Of a stretch of DNA of 64,000 bases, positions 15,613-23,793 are shown piece after piece. Both the position numbers and the translations under genes were made by a program. Position 1 is the stretch's first letter, and each line of letters starts with the position of its first letter. The DNA is from Serratia fonticola. Lineage in GTDB: Bacteria > Pseudomonadota > Gammaproteobacteria > Enterobacterales > Enterobacteriaceae. The notes beneath the pieces are model-generated. The model worked only from the letters and a program-made list of their open reading frames with translations. It had not been told where the DNA came from and made no database searches. The stretch covers positions 2,604,001 to 2,668,000 of the forward strand of contig NZ_VFMK01000001.1 of the NCBI RefSeq assembly GCF_006715025.1, in the 5' to 3' direction.

Positions 15613-16887
15613 ATGGCACAAGTAATTAATACCAACAGCCTGTCGCTGATGGCGCAGAATAACCTGAACAAATCTCAGTCTGCTCTGGGGACTGCGATTG
15701 AGCGTCTGTCTTCTGGTCTGCGTATTAACAGCGCGAAAGATGACGCTGCGGGTCAGGCGATCTCTAACCGTTTTACCGCTAACATCAAGGGCCTGACCCA
15801 GGCTTCTCGTAACGCTAACGATGGTATCTCTCTGGCGCAGACCACTGAAGGTGCGCTGAACGAAGTGAACGACAACCTGCAGAATATCCGTCGTCTGACC
15901 GTTCAAGCGCAAAACGGCTCTAACTCTGACAGCGATTTGAAATCTATCCAGGACGAAATCACCCAGCGCCTGAACGAAATCAACCGCATCTCTGAACAGA
16001 CCGATTTCAACGGCGTGAAAGTACTGAGCGGCGACCAGAAACTGACTATTCAGGTTGGTGCTAACGATGGCGAAACCATCGATATCGATCTGAAAGACAT
16101 CAACGCGAGCACCTTGGGCCTGAATAAGTTCAGTGTTGCAACCGCCGTTGACACCAGCAAAGTGGATACCGCTGCGCTGACCAATATTGACAAAATGGGC
16201 GCCCCGACATTTGTTGATGCCGGTACCAAAGGTAACGACGGCAAACTGTATTCTTATGACGATGCAGGCACGACCAAATACTTCACCAAAAGTGCTGACG
16301 GTTCAGAGGCTTATACCGTAACTCTGGGCACTGATGGGAAAGCTGATTTTGACTCAACTACCGACCAGACGGCAGCCATTACTGCACCTAACATTGCTGC
16401 TGGGGTGGTGGTAGATAAAGTGTCTGTAGGCCAGACCGCAGTCACTGGGTTAGCTGCCGGTGAGACACTGCACAAATATACCGATGCCAAAGGTAACGCT
16501 GGTTATGTAATTAAGGGTACAGATGCTGATGGTAACGATACTTACGCCAAAGCGAGCGTAGGTACCGATGGTAAAGTGAGCAAAGGTGCCGAGTTGAGCA
16601 CGACGGCCAAGACTGAAGACCCACTGGCGGTTCTGGACAAAGCACTGTCTCAGGTTGATGGCTTACGTTCTTCTCTGGGTGCGGTACAGAACCGTTTTGA
16701 TTCTGTTATCAATAACCTGAACAGCACTGTGAACAACCTGTCTGCTTCTCAGTCTCGTATTCAGGATGCTGACTACGCGACCGAAGTTTCCAACATGAGC
16801 CGTGCCAACATCCTGCAACAGGCTGGCACCTCTGTTCTGGCACAGGCTAACCAGTCTACCCAGAACGTGCTGACTCTGCTGCGTTAA
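15613..16887 (+). CDS. fliC: Flagellin FliC
   Basis: 424 residues. The conserved N-terminal D0/D1 helices start MAQVINTNSLSLMAQNNLNK and include RLSSGLRINSAKDDAAGQAI. The C-terminal helices end ANQSTQNVLTLLR. The centre (about residues 170-325) is variable and carries two similar short units with the pattern Y-x-V/K-x-x-x-G-T-D-G-K, as expected for the surface-exposed D2/D3 domains. Codons in the conserved ends are strongly biased towards highly expressed choices (CTG, GGT, AAC, CGT). Expressed from the sigma-28 promoter upstream, and followed by a strong terminator. Confidence 0.98.
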   Translation: MAQVINTNSLSLMAQNNLNKSQSALGTAIERLSSGLRINSAKDDAAGQAISNRFTANIKGLTQASRNANDGISLAQTTEGALNEVNDNLQNIRRLTVQAQNGSNSDSDLKSIQDEITQRLNEINRISEQTDFNGVKVLSGDQKLTIQVGANDGETIDIDLKDINASTLGLNKFSVATAVDTSKVDTAALTNIDKMGAPTFVDAGTKGNDGKLYSYDDAGTTKYFTKSADGSEAYTVTLGTDGKADFDSTTDQTAAITAPNIAAGVVVDKVSVGQTAVTGLAAGETLHKYTDAKGNAGYVIKGTDADGNDTYAKASVGTDGKVSKGAELSTTAKTEDPLAVLDKALSQVDGLRSSLGAVQNRFDSVINNLNSTVNNLSASQSRIQDADYATEVSNMSRANILQQAGTSVLAQANQSTQNVLTLLR

Positions 16888-16916
16888 TCGACGCTCTCCG
16901 ATTAGCCTGTCTGATA

Positions 16917-16941
16917 AACCCTGCTTCGGCAGGGTTTTTTT
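16917..16941 (+). terminator. Intrinsic terminator of fliC
   Basis: AACCCTGC-TTCG-GCAGGGTT with a UUCG tetraloop, followed by a run of Ts, 30 bases after the fliC stop. Confidence 0.93.
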
Positions 16942-17070
16942 GTTCTCAGGTGCTATCCACGTGATTACATGGAGCAAATAAGGCCTGTTTTGTACGGCTG
17001 TTCTGTCGATTGGCATCTAGCCCCCTACGGATAATAGCGATGACTCCCTTATCCGCAGGTTTTAGACATA

Positions 17071-17793
17071 GTGAGCGATCTGTATACCGCCGAAGGCGTA
17101 ATGGACAAGCATTCTCTCTGGCTACGCTATGTACCGCTAGTGCGCCACGAAGCGTTACGCCTGCAGGTCAGGCTGCCCGCCAGCGTGGAGCTCGACGATC
17201 TGCTGCAAGCCGGGGGAATAGGGCTGTTAAACGCCGTTGAGCGTTACGATGCCCTGCAGGGAACGGCCTTCACCACCTATGCCGTACAGCGCATCCGCGG
17301 GGCCATGTTGGATGAATTACGTAGCCGTGATTGGGTGCCGCGCAGCGTGCGCCGCAATGCGCGGGAAGTGTCAAGGGTGATGCATCAACTGGAACAGCGG
17401 TTTGGCCGCCCGGCCAGTGAGGTGGAGGTTGCACAGGCACTGAATGTTTCGCTGGACGAATATCGTCAGATCCTGTTGGACACCAATAATAGCCAGCTGT
17501 TTTCCTACGACGAATGGCAGGAAGAACACGGTGACTGCGTTGAACCGGTTTTGGAGAGGCATGAAGAGGCCAATCCGTTGCATCAGTTGCTGGAGAGTAA
17601 CCTGCGCCAGCGCGTTATTGATGCGATTGAAGCATTGCCGGAACGCGAAAAGTTGGTGCTGACGCTTTACTACCAGGAGGAGTTGAATCTGAAGGAGATA
17701 GGAGCAGTGCTAGACGTCGGAGAATCAAGAGTCAGTCAGTTGCATAGCCAGGCGATCAAACGTCTGCGAGCACGTCTGGCCAACGACACTTGA
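17071..17793 (+). CDS. fliA: RNA polymerase sigma-28 factor FliA
   Basis: 240 residues with a GTG start. Translation from there (MSDLYTAEGVMDKHSLW) matches the enterobacterial FliA N-terminus. Region 2 contains ELDDLLQAGGIGLLNAVERYD and TYAVQRIRGAMLDELRSRDW. Region 4 contains LPEREKLVLTLYYQEELNLK and GESRVSQLHSQAIKRLR. FliA transcribes class 3 genes such as fliC and fliD once FlgM has been exported. It is followed 65 bases later by fliZ, probably in one operon. Confidence 0.98.
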   Translation: MSDLYTAEGVMDKHSLWLRYVPLVRHEALRLQVRLPASVELDDLLQAGGIGLLNAVERYDALQGTAFTTYAVQRIRGAMLDELRSRDWVPRSVRRNAREVSRVMHQLEQRFGRPASEVEVAQALNVSLDEYRQILLDTNNSQLFSYDEWQEEHGDCVEPVLERHEEANPLHQLLESNLRQRVIDAIEALPEREKLVLTLYYQEELNLKEIGAVLDVGESRVSQLHSQAIKRLRARLANDT

Positions 17794-17858
17794 CGAGAAT
17801 CGTAGCCTGCCCTCATACGCCAACCTAATTACTGCTGCAATAAATGGACTGTAAGATT

Positions 17859-18368
17859 ATGCCAGGAATAAAGTTGAAGAAACGGCCACTCAGCCGTTAC
17901 CTGAAAGATTACAAGCACAGTCAGACGCATTGTTCTCAATGTGGAAAAGTGCTTGACCGTATGGCACTGGTGTTCCGTGGAAAAATCATCAATAAGGAGG
18001 CAATCGCCCGCATGGATCAACCCATTGATGATCATGTGTGGCAGAATGTGCAACAAGAGTTGACGGCCTTGTGCCGGTTCTGCAGTGAGATTTCCTGCAA
18101 AAGTCACCCCAGCTACTTTGATATTATGGCGTTTAAGCAGTATCTGTTTGAACAGACTGAAATGAGCCATAGCACTATTCGCGAATATGTTGTACGTCTG
18201 CGTCGGTTGGATGAAATGCTGGTGGCGCACAATTATCCCGTCGACAGGCTAGCCAATGGCGTCAGCCATCAGTGTATCATCGACGATCTCCCCTCAGCGG
18301 CGCATAACAACTACCGTATTGCTCTACGAAAATACGACCAGTATCTGGCTTGGCAGAAGCGTTACTGA
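17859..18368 (+). CDS. fliZ: Flagellar regulator FliZ
   Basis: 169 residues from ATG 17859 (MPGIKLKKRPLSRYLKDYKH), the start that aligns with E. coli FliZ. An in-frame ATG five codons earlier is possible. The central part with a DNA-binding, integrase-SAM-like helix (FEQTEMSHSTIREYVVRLRR) and the C-terminal NNYRIALRKYDQYL are conserved. In E. coli FliZ represses RpoS-dependent and other genes. In Salmonella and Serratia-like bacteria it promotes flagellar class 2 expression through YdiV/FlhDC. Ends in an intrinsic terminator. Confidence 0.93.
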   Translation: MPGIKLKKRPLSRYLKDYKHSQTHCSQCGKVLDRMALVFRGKIINKEAIARMDQPIDDHVWQNVQQELTALCRFCSEISCKSHPSYFDIMAFKQYLFEQTEMSHSTIREYVVRLRRLDEMLVAHNYPVDRLANGVSHQCIIDDLPSAAHNNYRIALRKYDQYLAWQKRY

Positions 18369-18376
18369 TTTCTCTC

Positions 18377-18400
18377 ACCCGGCCAATGGGTCGGGTTTTT
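18377..18400 (+). terminator. Intrinsic terminator of fliAZ
   Basis: ACCCGGCC-AAT-GGGTCGGGT-type imperfect stem followed by five Ts, starting eight bases after the fliZ stop. Confidence 0.8.
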
Positions 18401-18495
18401 ATCTTCTCCTTCCCCACGAATAAAGAGTGATAATTCAGAACACATCTGATAAATCTATTCTTTAGACATCGCTTATTTATTCCCTGGGAGAAGTT

Positions 18496-19482
18496 GTGGA
18501 TCTGCAACAACAACTGGCGCAATTTCCGCGCCTGGATTTGGTGGGCTCAGCGACGCCCCTCGAGAAGTTATCTCGCCTTTCTGATTATCTTGGCCGCGAA
18601 ATTTACATCAAACGTGACGATGTCACGCCGATGGCAATGGGCGGTAACAAGCTGAGAAAACTGGAGTTTTTGGCAGCCGATGCCCTTCGGCAAGGCGCGG
18701 ATACTCTGGTGACGGCCGGCGCTATCCAATCCAACCACGTGCGTCAGACCGCTGCCGTTGCGGCCAAACTCGGCCTGCAATGCGTTGCGCTGTTAGAAAA
18801 CCCTATTGACACCAAAGCAGAGAATTACCTGACCAACGGTAACCGTCTGTTGCTCGATCTGTTTAATGTGGAAGTGGTGATGTGCGATGCCCTGCACGAT
18901 CCGCAAGCACAGTTGGCGGATCTCGCCACGCGTTTGGAAGCACAAGGTTTTCGCCCTTATGTTGTACCTGTAGGAGGCTCTAACGCGTTAGGGGCATTGG
19001 GTTACGTTCAGTGTGCGTTGGAAATTGCGGCACAAAGCCGTGATGTGGCCTTCAGTTCGATCGTGGTGGCTTCCGGCAGCGCGGGGACGCATGCCGGTTT
19101 GGCCGTAGGGCTGCAGCAACTGCTGCCCGCAAGCGAATTGATTGGCGTAACCGTGTCGCGCAAAGTGATCGATCAACTGCCGAAAGTGGAGCAATTGCAA
19201 AAGGCGGTCGCCTGCGCGTTGGCAATTGATGCATTGGCCCCCATCACGCTGTGGGATGATTATTTTGCTCCGCAATATGGTATGCCGAACGAAGAAGGCA
19301 TGGCGGCTATACAACTGCTGGCGCAGCAGGAAGGGGTGCTGCTCGATCCGGTCTATACCGGAAAGGCTATGGCCGGGCTGATTGACGGTATCACTCGCAA
19401 GCGCTTTCGCGATGAAGGCCCGATTCTGTTTATCCATACCGGTGGGGCGCCGGCGTTATTCGCCTACCATCCACAAGTGTAA
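18496..19482 (+). CDS. dcyD: D-cysteine desulfhydrase DcyD
   Basis: 328 residues, GTG start preceded by GGGAGAA. It is a fold-type II PLP enzyme related to ACC deaminase: the Schiff-base lysine lies in MGGNKLRKLEF (near residue 51), followed by AGAIQSNHVRQ, and a glycine-rich phosphate loop VASGSAGTHAGLAVGLQ. It breaks D-cysteine down to pyruvate, H2S and ammonia. Its position between fliZ and tcyJ is the standard enterobacterial arrangement and links it to cystine uptake. Confidence 0.95.
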   Translation: MDLQQQLAQFPRLDLVGSATPLEKLSRLSDYLGREIYIKRDDVTPMAMGGNKLRKLEFLAADALRQGADTLVTAGAIQSNHVRQTAAVAAKLGLQCVALLENPIDTKAENYLTNGNRLLLDLFNVEVVMCDALHDPQAQLADLATRLEAQGFRPYVVPVGGSNALGALGYVQCALEIAAQSRDVAFSSIVVASGSAGTHAGLAVGLQQLLPASELIGVTVSRKVIDQLPKVEQLQKAVACALAIDALAPITLWDDYFAPQYGMPNEEGMAAIQLLAQQEGVLLDPVYTGKAMAGLIDGITRKRFRDEGPILFIHTGGAPALFAYHPQV

Positions 19483-19596
19483 AGTCAGTCTTTTTATTCC
19501 ATTTTGAACTATATTTATTATTTTATATTCCTTTATGACTTCAGCGAGCCTGTTAAGCTCCTGATATCAAAAAGATAAACAACAGATGGGGTGTCT

Positions 19597-20397
19597 ATGG
19601 TCTTTTCAAAAATTCGTCGTCAATTGCTGCTGGGCGTCATGGCCGTAGCGCTAACCACGGGCTTAAACGTGAAAACCTATGCGGCGGATAATCTGCTGGA
19701 GCAAGTTAAACAGCGCGGTACGCTGATTGTCGGTCTGGAGGGCACCTATCCTCCATTCAGCTTCCAGGGGGAAGATGGCAAGCTGACCGGTTTTGAAGTG
19801 GATTTCGCCAATGCATTAGCGCAGCACCTGGGCGTGAAGGCCAAGTTGAACCCAACCAAGTGGGACGGTATGTTGGCTTCGCTCGAATCCAAACGTATCG
19901 ACGTGGTGATCAACCAGGTAACCATTTCTGACGAGCGTAAGAAAAAATATGATTTCTCTACCCCCTACACCGTTTCCGGCATTCAGGCGCTGGTGAAGAA
20001 GGGGAATGAAGGTATCATCAGCAAGGCCGAAGATCTGAAAGGCAAGAAAGTGGGTGTGGGGCTGGGAACTAACTACGAACAGTGGCTGCGTGAGAATGTG
20101 CAGGGCGTGGACGTACGCACTTACGATGATGACCCGACCAAATATCAGGATCTGCGCGTAGGCCGTATTGACGCCATTCTGGTTGACCGCCTGGCGGCGT
20201 TGGATCTGGTGAAGAAAACCGGCGATACCCTGGCAGTTGCTGGCCCGGCGTTTTCTCGTCAGGAAGCAGGGGTCGCGGTACGTAAAAATAACCCTGAACT
20301 GCTGGCGGCAATCAATCAGGCAATTGCCGACATGCAGAAAGACGGCACGTTGGCGAAGATCTCTGAGAAATGGTTCGGCGCGGACGTAACTAAATAA
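19597..20397 (+). CDS. tcyJ: Periplasmic L-cystine-binding protein TcyJ (FliY)
   Basis: 266 residues from the ATG at 19597, with a GGGG ribosome site. A GTG two codons earlier is in frame but unnecessary. Signal peptide about residues 1-29 (cleavage after TYA). The mature part is a family 3 solute-binding protein with GTLIVGLEGTYPPFSFQ and the signature GFEVDFANALAQHLG. It binds cystine in the periplasm and delivers it to TcyL/TcyN. The stop shares one base with the tcyL start (TAATG). Confidence 0.96.
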   Translation: MVFSKIRRQLLLGVMAVALTTGLNVKTYAADNLLEQVKQRGTLIVGLEGTYPPFSFQGEDGKLTGFEVDFANALAQHLGVKAKLNPTKWDGMLASLESKRIDVVINQVTISDERKKKYDFSTPYTVSGIQALVKKGNEGIISKAEDLKGKKVGVGLGTNYEQWLRENVQGVDVRTYDDDPTKYQDLRVGRIDAILVDRLAALDLVKKTGDTLAVAGPAFSRQEAGVAVRKNNPELLAAINQAIADMQKDGTLAKISEKWFGADVTK

Positions 20398-21059
20398 TGC
20401 AAGAGAGTATTCAACTGGCGCTGGATTCAGCGCCATTTTTATTGAAAGGCGCCATCTTGACGCTCCAGCTCAGTCTGGGAGGCATGGCGCTCGGATTAAT
20501 CCTCGGGTTTCTGTTGGCGCTGATGCGCCTTTCGCCGTTATGGCCACTCTCCTGGCTTTCGCGCATCTATGTCTCCCTGTTCCGCGGTACGCCACTGATC
20601 GCTCAGCTGTTTATGATCTATTACGGTTTGCCGCAGTTTGGCATCGAACTCGATCCTTTCCCGGCGGCGCTGATTGGTCTTTCACTGAACACGGCTGCTT
20701 ACACCTCGGAAACGCTGCGAGCGGCGATCTCGTCGATCGATAAAGGGCAGTGGGAAGCGGCGGCCAGTATCGGCATGACGCCCTGGCAGACCATGCGCAG
20801 GGTGATCCTGCCGCAGGCGGCGCGTACCGCGTTACCACCGCTGGGTAACAGCTTTATCGGGCTGGTCAAGGATACTTCTCTGGCGGCGACGATTCAGGTG
20901 CCGGAGCTGTTCCGTCAGGCGCAGTTGATAACCTCACGTACGCTGGAGGTATTCACTATGTATTTGGCGGCTTCGTTGATCTACTGGGTGATGGCTACCT
21001 TGCTTTCCGCGCTGCAAAACCGCCTGGAAGCGCATGTTAACCGTCAGGATCAGGAGTAA
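20397..21059 (+). CDS. tcyL: L-cystine ABC transporter permease TcyL
   Basis: 220 residues with about five membrane helices. The cytoplasmic EAA loop that contacts the ATPase reads EAAASIGMTPWQTMRRVILP, and the N-terminal polar amino acid permease pattern (GAILTLQLSLGGMALGL) is present. It is a homodimeric inner-membrane channel of the TcyJLN system. Starts on the last base of tcyJ and ends three bases before tcyN. Confidence 0.96.
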   Translation: MQESIQLALDSAPFLLKGAILTLQLSLGGMALGLILGFLLALMRLSPLWPLSWLSRIYVSLFRGTPLIAQLFMIYYGLPQFGIELDPFPAALIGLSLNTAAYTSETLRAAISSIDKGQWEAAASIGMTPWQTMRRVILPQAARTALPPLGNSFIGLVKDTSLAATIQVPELFRQAQLITSRTLEVFTMYLAASLIYWVMATLLSALQNRLEAHVNRQDQE

Positions 21060-21062
21060 CCG

Positions 21063-21815
21063 ATGAGTGCTATCGAAGTCAAACAGCTGGTCAAACAGTT
21101 TAAAGGGCAGACCGTATTGCACGGCATCGATCTTGAGGTGAATTCAGGCGAAGTTGTGGCGATTATCGGGCCGAGCGGTTCGGGTAAAACGACCCTGTTG
21201 CGCAGCATCAACCTGCTGGAAGTACCCAATTCTGGCACTATCCGCGTTGGCGATATCCTGATCGACAGTGCTCGCCCGTTGAGTAAACAGAAAGATCAGG
21301 TCAGGGCCCTGCGTCAGCAGGTCGGTTTTGTGTTTCAAAGCTTCAATCTGTTTCCCCATCGCTCGGTGCTGGAAAACATCATTGAAGGGCCGGTGATCGT
21401 CAAAGGGGAGTCGAGAGCGAGTGCGGAACAGCGTGCACGAGCCTTGCTGGCAAAGGTTGGACTGAGCGGTAAAGAACAGGCTTATCCTAAACGCCTGTCC
21501 GGTGGGCAGCAGCAGCGCGTAGCCATTGCGCGGGCATTGGCGATGCAGCCGGAAGTGATCCTGTTTGATGAACCCACCTCTGCGCTTGATCCGGAATTGG
21601 TTGGCGAAGTGCTCAACACCATTCGTGCGTTGGCGGAAGAAAAACGCACCATGGTGATTGTGACCCACGAAATGAGCTTCGCCCGTGACGTTGCCGACCG
21701 CGCGATTTTTATGGATCACGGTCGTATTGTGGAGCAGGGGCCAGCGAAAGCCCTTTTCGCCAACCCCCAGCATCAACGCACCCAGCAATTTCTGGATAAG
21801 TTTCTTAATCACTAG
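21063..21815 (+). CDS. tcyN: L-cystine ABC transporter ATP-binding protein TcyN
   Basis: 250 residues. Walker A GPSGSGKTT (near residue 36), Q-loop FVFQSFNLFPH, ABC signature LSGGQQQR, Walker B VILFDEPTSALD and the switch histidine in IVTHEM are all intact. It drives cystine import with TcyJ and TcyL. Last gene of the operon, followed by a GC-rich terminator. Confidence 0.97.
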   Translation: MSAIEVKQLVKQFKGQTVLHGIDLEVNSGEVVAIIGPSGSGKTTLLRSINLLEVPNSGTIRVGDILIDSARPLSKQKDQVRALRQQVGFVFQSFNLFPHRSVLENIIEGPVIVKGESRASAEQRARALLAKVGLSGKEQAYPKRLSGGQQQRVAIARALAMQPEVILFDEPTSALDPELVGEVLNTIRALAEEKRTMVIVTHEMSFARDVADRAIFMDHGRIVEQGPAKALFANPQHQRTQQFLDKFLNH

Positions 21816-21820
21816 CCTTG

Positions 21821-21845
21821 CCAAGGGGGCTTTGGCCCCCGTTTT
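21821..21845 (+). terminator. Terminator between tcyN and the nitronate monooxygenase gene
   Basis: GGGGGC-TTTG-GCCCCC stem followed by GTTTT. It stands between convergent genes, about ten bases after the tcyN stop. Confidence 0.8.
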
Positions 21846-21862
21846 CCACTCGACAAACGAAG

Positions 21863-22798
21863 TTAACCAAATGCTTGAGAGAGCTCGCAGACGACCTCTT
21901 TGACGCTGCTGAGCTGACTAATGCCGCCGGCGGCTTCAGAAACCGTGATCACGCCATGTTGGTGATCGCCGTCTAACATGCCTTTTTTGATGACGCCAAC
22001 GTCACTTTCACCCTGCCCGGAAAGGATACTCTCGGTAGCGATAACGCGGATATCGCCTGCTGGGGTGTTAATTTCAACCAATTCTTCAGACTGAACGTCA
22101 ATAATCGCCTGTTTGGTATTAAGGCTGGCTGGTGACTCGAACGTAGTGATAAAACGGGTGCCAACATAGACCCCCGCAGCACCCATTGCCATGGCCGCTT
22201 TTGCCGTTTTCTGATTATAAATACCCCCGGCGGCAATTACCGGGATTTTAACCACATCGGTGACCTGAGGCAGCAAAACCAGGGTACTGATACGGTGCTC
22301 ACTCAAGTGTCCTCCCGCCTCATGCCCGGTGATAATGATCGCGTCTACCCCGAGGGCTTCTGCCTGCATAGCGTTTTCAACCGTGGGTGAAATTTCGCGA
22401 TGAATCACGATAATGCCCGCGTCTTTCAACCTGCGGATATACTGTTCGGCTTGGGTTAGCCCCTTGCCGCTGGTAATGACGATGCTAACCTTTTCCTGCA
22501 GGATGACTTCCAGCAACGGTTCGGCATAGCGAAAACTGATATCGACTCCTTCGATGGGAAGTAGGTAATTAACGGCGAAGGGGTTATCCGTCAGGCGTCT
22601 GGTTTTCCTTATTTCCTGGCGAAACGCTTGTACCGTATCCGTTATTTTCCCACTGACAACCTGTCGTCCCGCATTCGGGCCTAATACGCCCAGTCCCCCC
22701 GCGTTGGATACTGCTGCGGCAAGTTCGGCTGAGTTTAACCACACCATGGAGGCCTGGATAACTGGCGTTTCAATGCCTAATAAAGCCTGTAGTTTCAT
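21863..22798 (-). CDS. Nitronate monooxygenase / FabK-like FMN oxidoreductase
   Basis: 311 residues, a TIM-barrel flavoprotein of the NPD/2-nitropropane dioxygenase family. It starts with the typical LLGIETPVIQASMVW, has the phosphate-binding GHEAGGHLSEHR near residue 165 and the FMN-binding IPVIAAGGIYNQKTAKAAMAMGAAGVYVGTRF. Such enzymes oxidise alkyl nitronates, or in FabK reduce enoyl-ACP. The exact substrate cannot be read from sequence. It diverges from a TetR regulator, with three similar palindromes between them, so the regulator probably represses both genes. Confidence 0.85.
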   Translation of the reverse strand: MKLQALLGIETPVIQASMVWLNSAELAAAVSNAGGLGVLGPNAGRQVVSGKITDTVQAFRQEIRKTRRLTDNPFAVNYLLPIEGVDISFRYAEPLLEVILQEKVSIVITSGKGLTQAEQYIRRLKDAGIIVIHREISPTVENAMQAEALGVDAIIITGHEAGGHLSEHRISTLVLLPQVTDVVKIPVIAAGGIYNQKTAKAAMAMGAAGVYVGTRFITTFESPASLNTKQAIIDVQSEELVEINTPAGDIRVIATESILSGQGESDVGVIKKGMLDGDHQHGVITVSEAAGGISQLSSVKEVVCELSQAFG

Positions 22799-22829
22799 GA
22801 ACCTGTTCCTTGTTTGGTTGATTTATTTG

Positions 22830-22954
22830 TAACGATCGTTATTTAATGACCATACGTGGTGTGCAGGTTTTGCGCAACCTTTTTTTGTAATGATCATTAC
22901 TTTAATTGGCGGCGTGGTATATCCTTGGTTGATATTTTATAGTGATCGTTACAT
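22830..22954. promoter_or_regulatory. Three operator-like palindromes between the flavoprotein and tetR genes
   Basis: TAACGATCGTTA (22830-22841, perfect), GTAATGATCATTAC (22887-22900, perfect) and TAGTGATCGTTAC (22940-22952, nearly perfect) share the core TRAYGATCRTTA. Such short repeated dyads in a divergent region next to a tetR gene are the usual form of its operators. One site lies close to each start. Confidence 0.8.
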
Positions 22955-22979
22955 AAATTGCGGGTGAAGGCGCGGAACC

Positions 22980-23615
22980 ATGGATATGACGAAAGAGCGA
23001 AAAGTACAGCCCGTGCGTGGCAGGCCCAAAAAGCTAGATCGCGAAAGCGTACTGGAAAAAGCCATGAGCCTGTTCTGGCGCTTTGGTTATGAGCCAACTT
23101 CAATGGCTGAGTTGATTAAAGAAACAGGAATTAAGCCTTCCTCTCTGTACGCTGAGTTCGGCAGCAAAGAGGGGTTATTCTGCGCCGCGGTTGATAAATA
23201 TCTGGCCACGTACGGTCACGCCAGAGATGTGATCCTTGAACAGGATGAGCTCCCTTTGCCACAGGTGATTGAACAGTTATTGCGCACCTGCGTTGAGTGG
23301 TTCACTGATACAGCGATCCCTCCCGGTTGCTTTATGGTTGTTGCCACTTTTGGCATGTCTGCCAGCGATGAAGCGTTATTTCATCAGCTAAGCCAGCAAC
23401 GAAATGCCGCAGAGAAAAAGATTGTCCAGTGCCTGGAACAGCGTGCACGCCAGGGAGAACTGCCGCAAAACGTCAATTGTGCTCTGTTAGGCAAGTACAT
23501 TGTGAATGTTATTCAGGGGATGTCGGTACAGGCCCGTAATGGCGCAACACGAGCAGAGCTCTCAGGATTGGTGGATATTTTTATCAGGCAGTGGAAAGCG
23601 ATTTCCACTGCCTGA
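22980..23615 (+). CDS. TetR-family transcriptional regulator
   Basis: 211 residues. A basic N-terminus with GRPKKLDRE is followed by the TetR helix-turn-helix (about 25-70: VLEKAMSLFWRFGYEPTSMA and KPSSLYAEFGSKEGLF). The remainder is the ligand-binding helical domain with a C-terminal TetR_C-like region (PPGCFMVVATFG). It probably senses a small molecule handled by the divergent flavoprotein. A second ATG two codons in is an equally acceptable start. Confidence 0.9.
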   Translation: MDMTKERKVQPVRGRPKKLDRESVLEKAMSLFWRFGYEPTSMAELIKETGIKPSSLYAEFGSKEGLFCAAVDKYLATYGHARDVILEQDELPLPQVIEQLLRTCVEWFTDTAIPPGCFMVVATFGMSASDEALFHQLSQQRNAAEKKIVQCLEQRARQGELPQNVNCALLGKYIVNVIQGMSVQARNGATRAELSGLVDIFIRQWKAISTA

Positions 23616-23744
23616 GGGTGTGCGGCCTCGGCGAGAAACGCACTGAGGTGGTCCCTGGATGCTACTGCACCCGCGAGCCAAACAACTAGGCAGCCTGTGG
23701 CGCTGGGTGATATTGAGACGTTCTGCCCGGCTATCAGATCAAAT

Positions 23745-23769
23745 AAAAACCCCGCGTTGAGCGGGGTTT
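23745..23769 (-). terminator. Intrinsic terminator of putA
   Basis: On the minus strand CCCCGC-TCAAC-GCGGGG is followed by TTTTTATTT, 25 bases after the putA stop. On the plus strand it is followed by TTTGCG and may also stop tetR transcripts. Confidence 0.88.
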
Positions 23770-23793
23770 GCGTAATGGCTCGAAATCTCGCGA

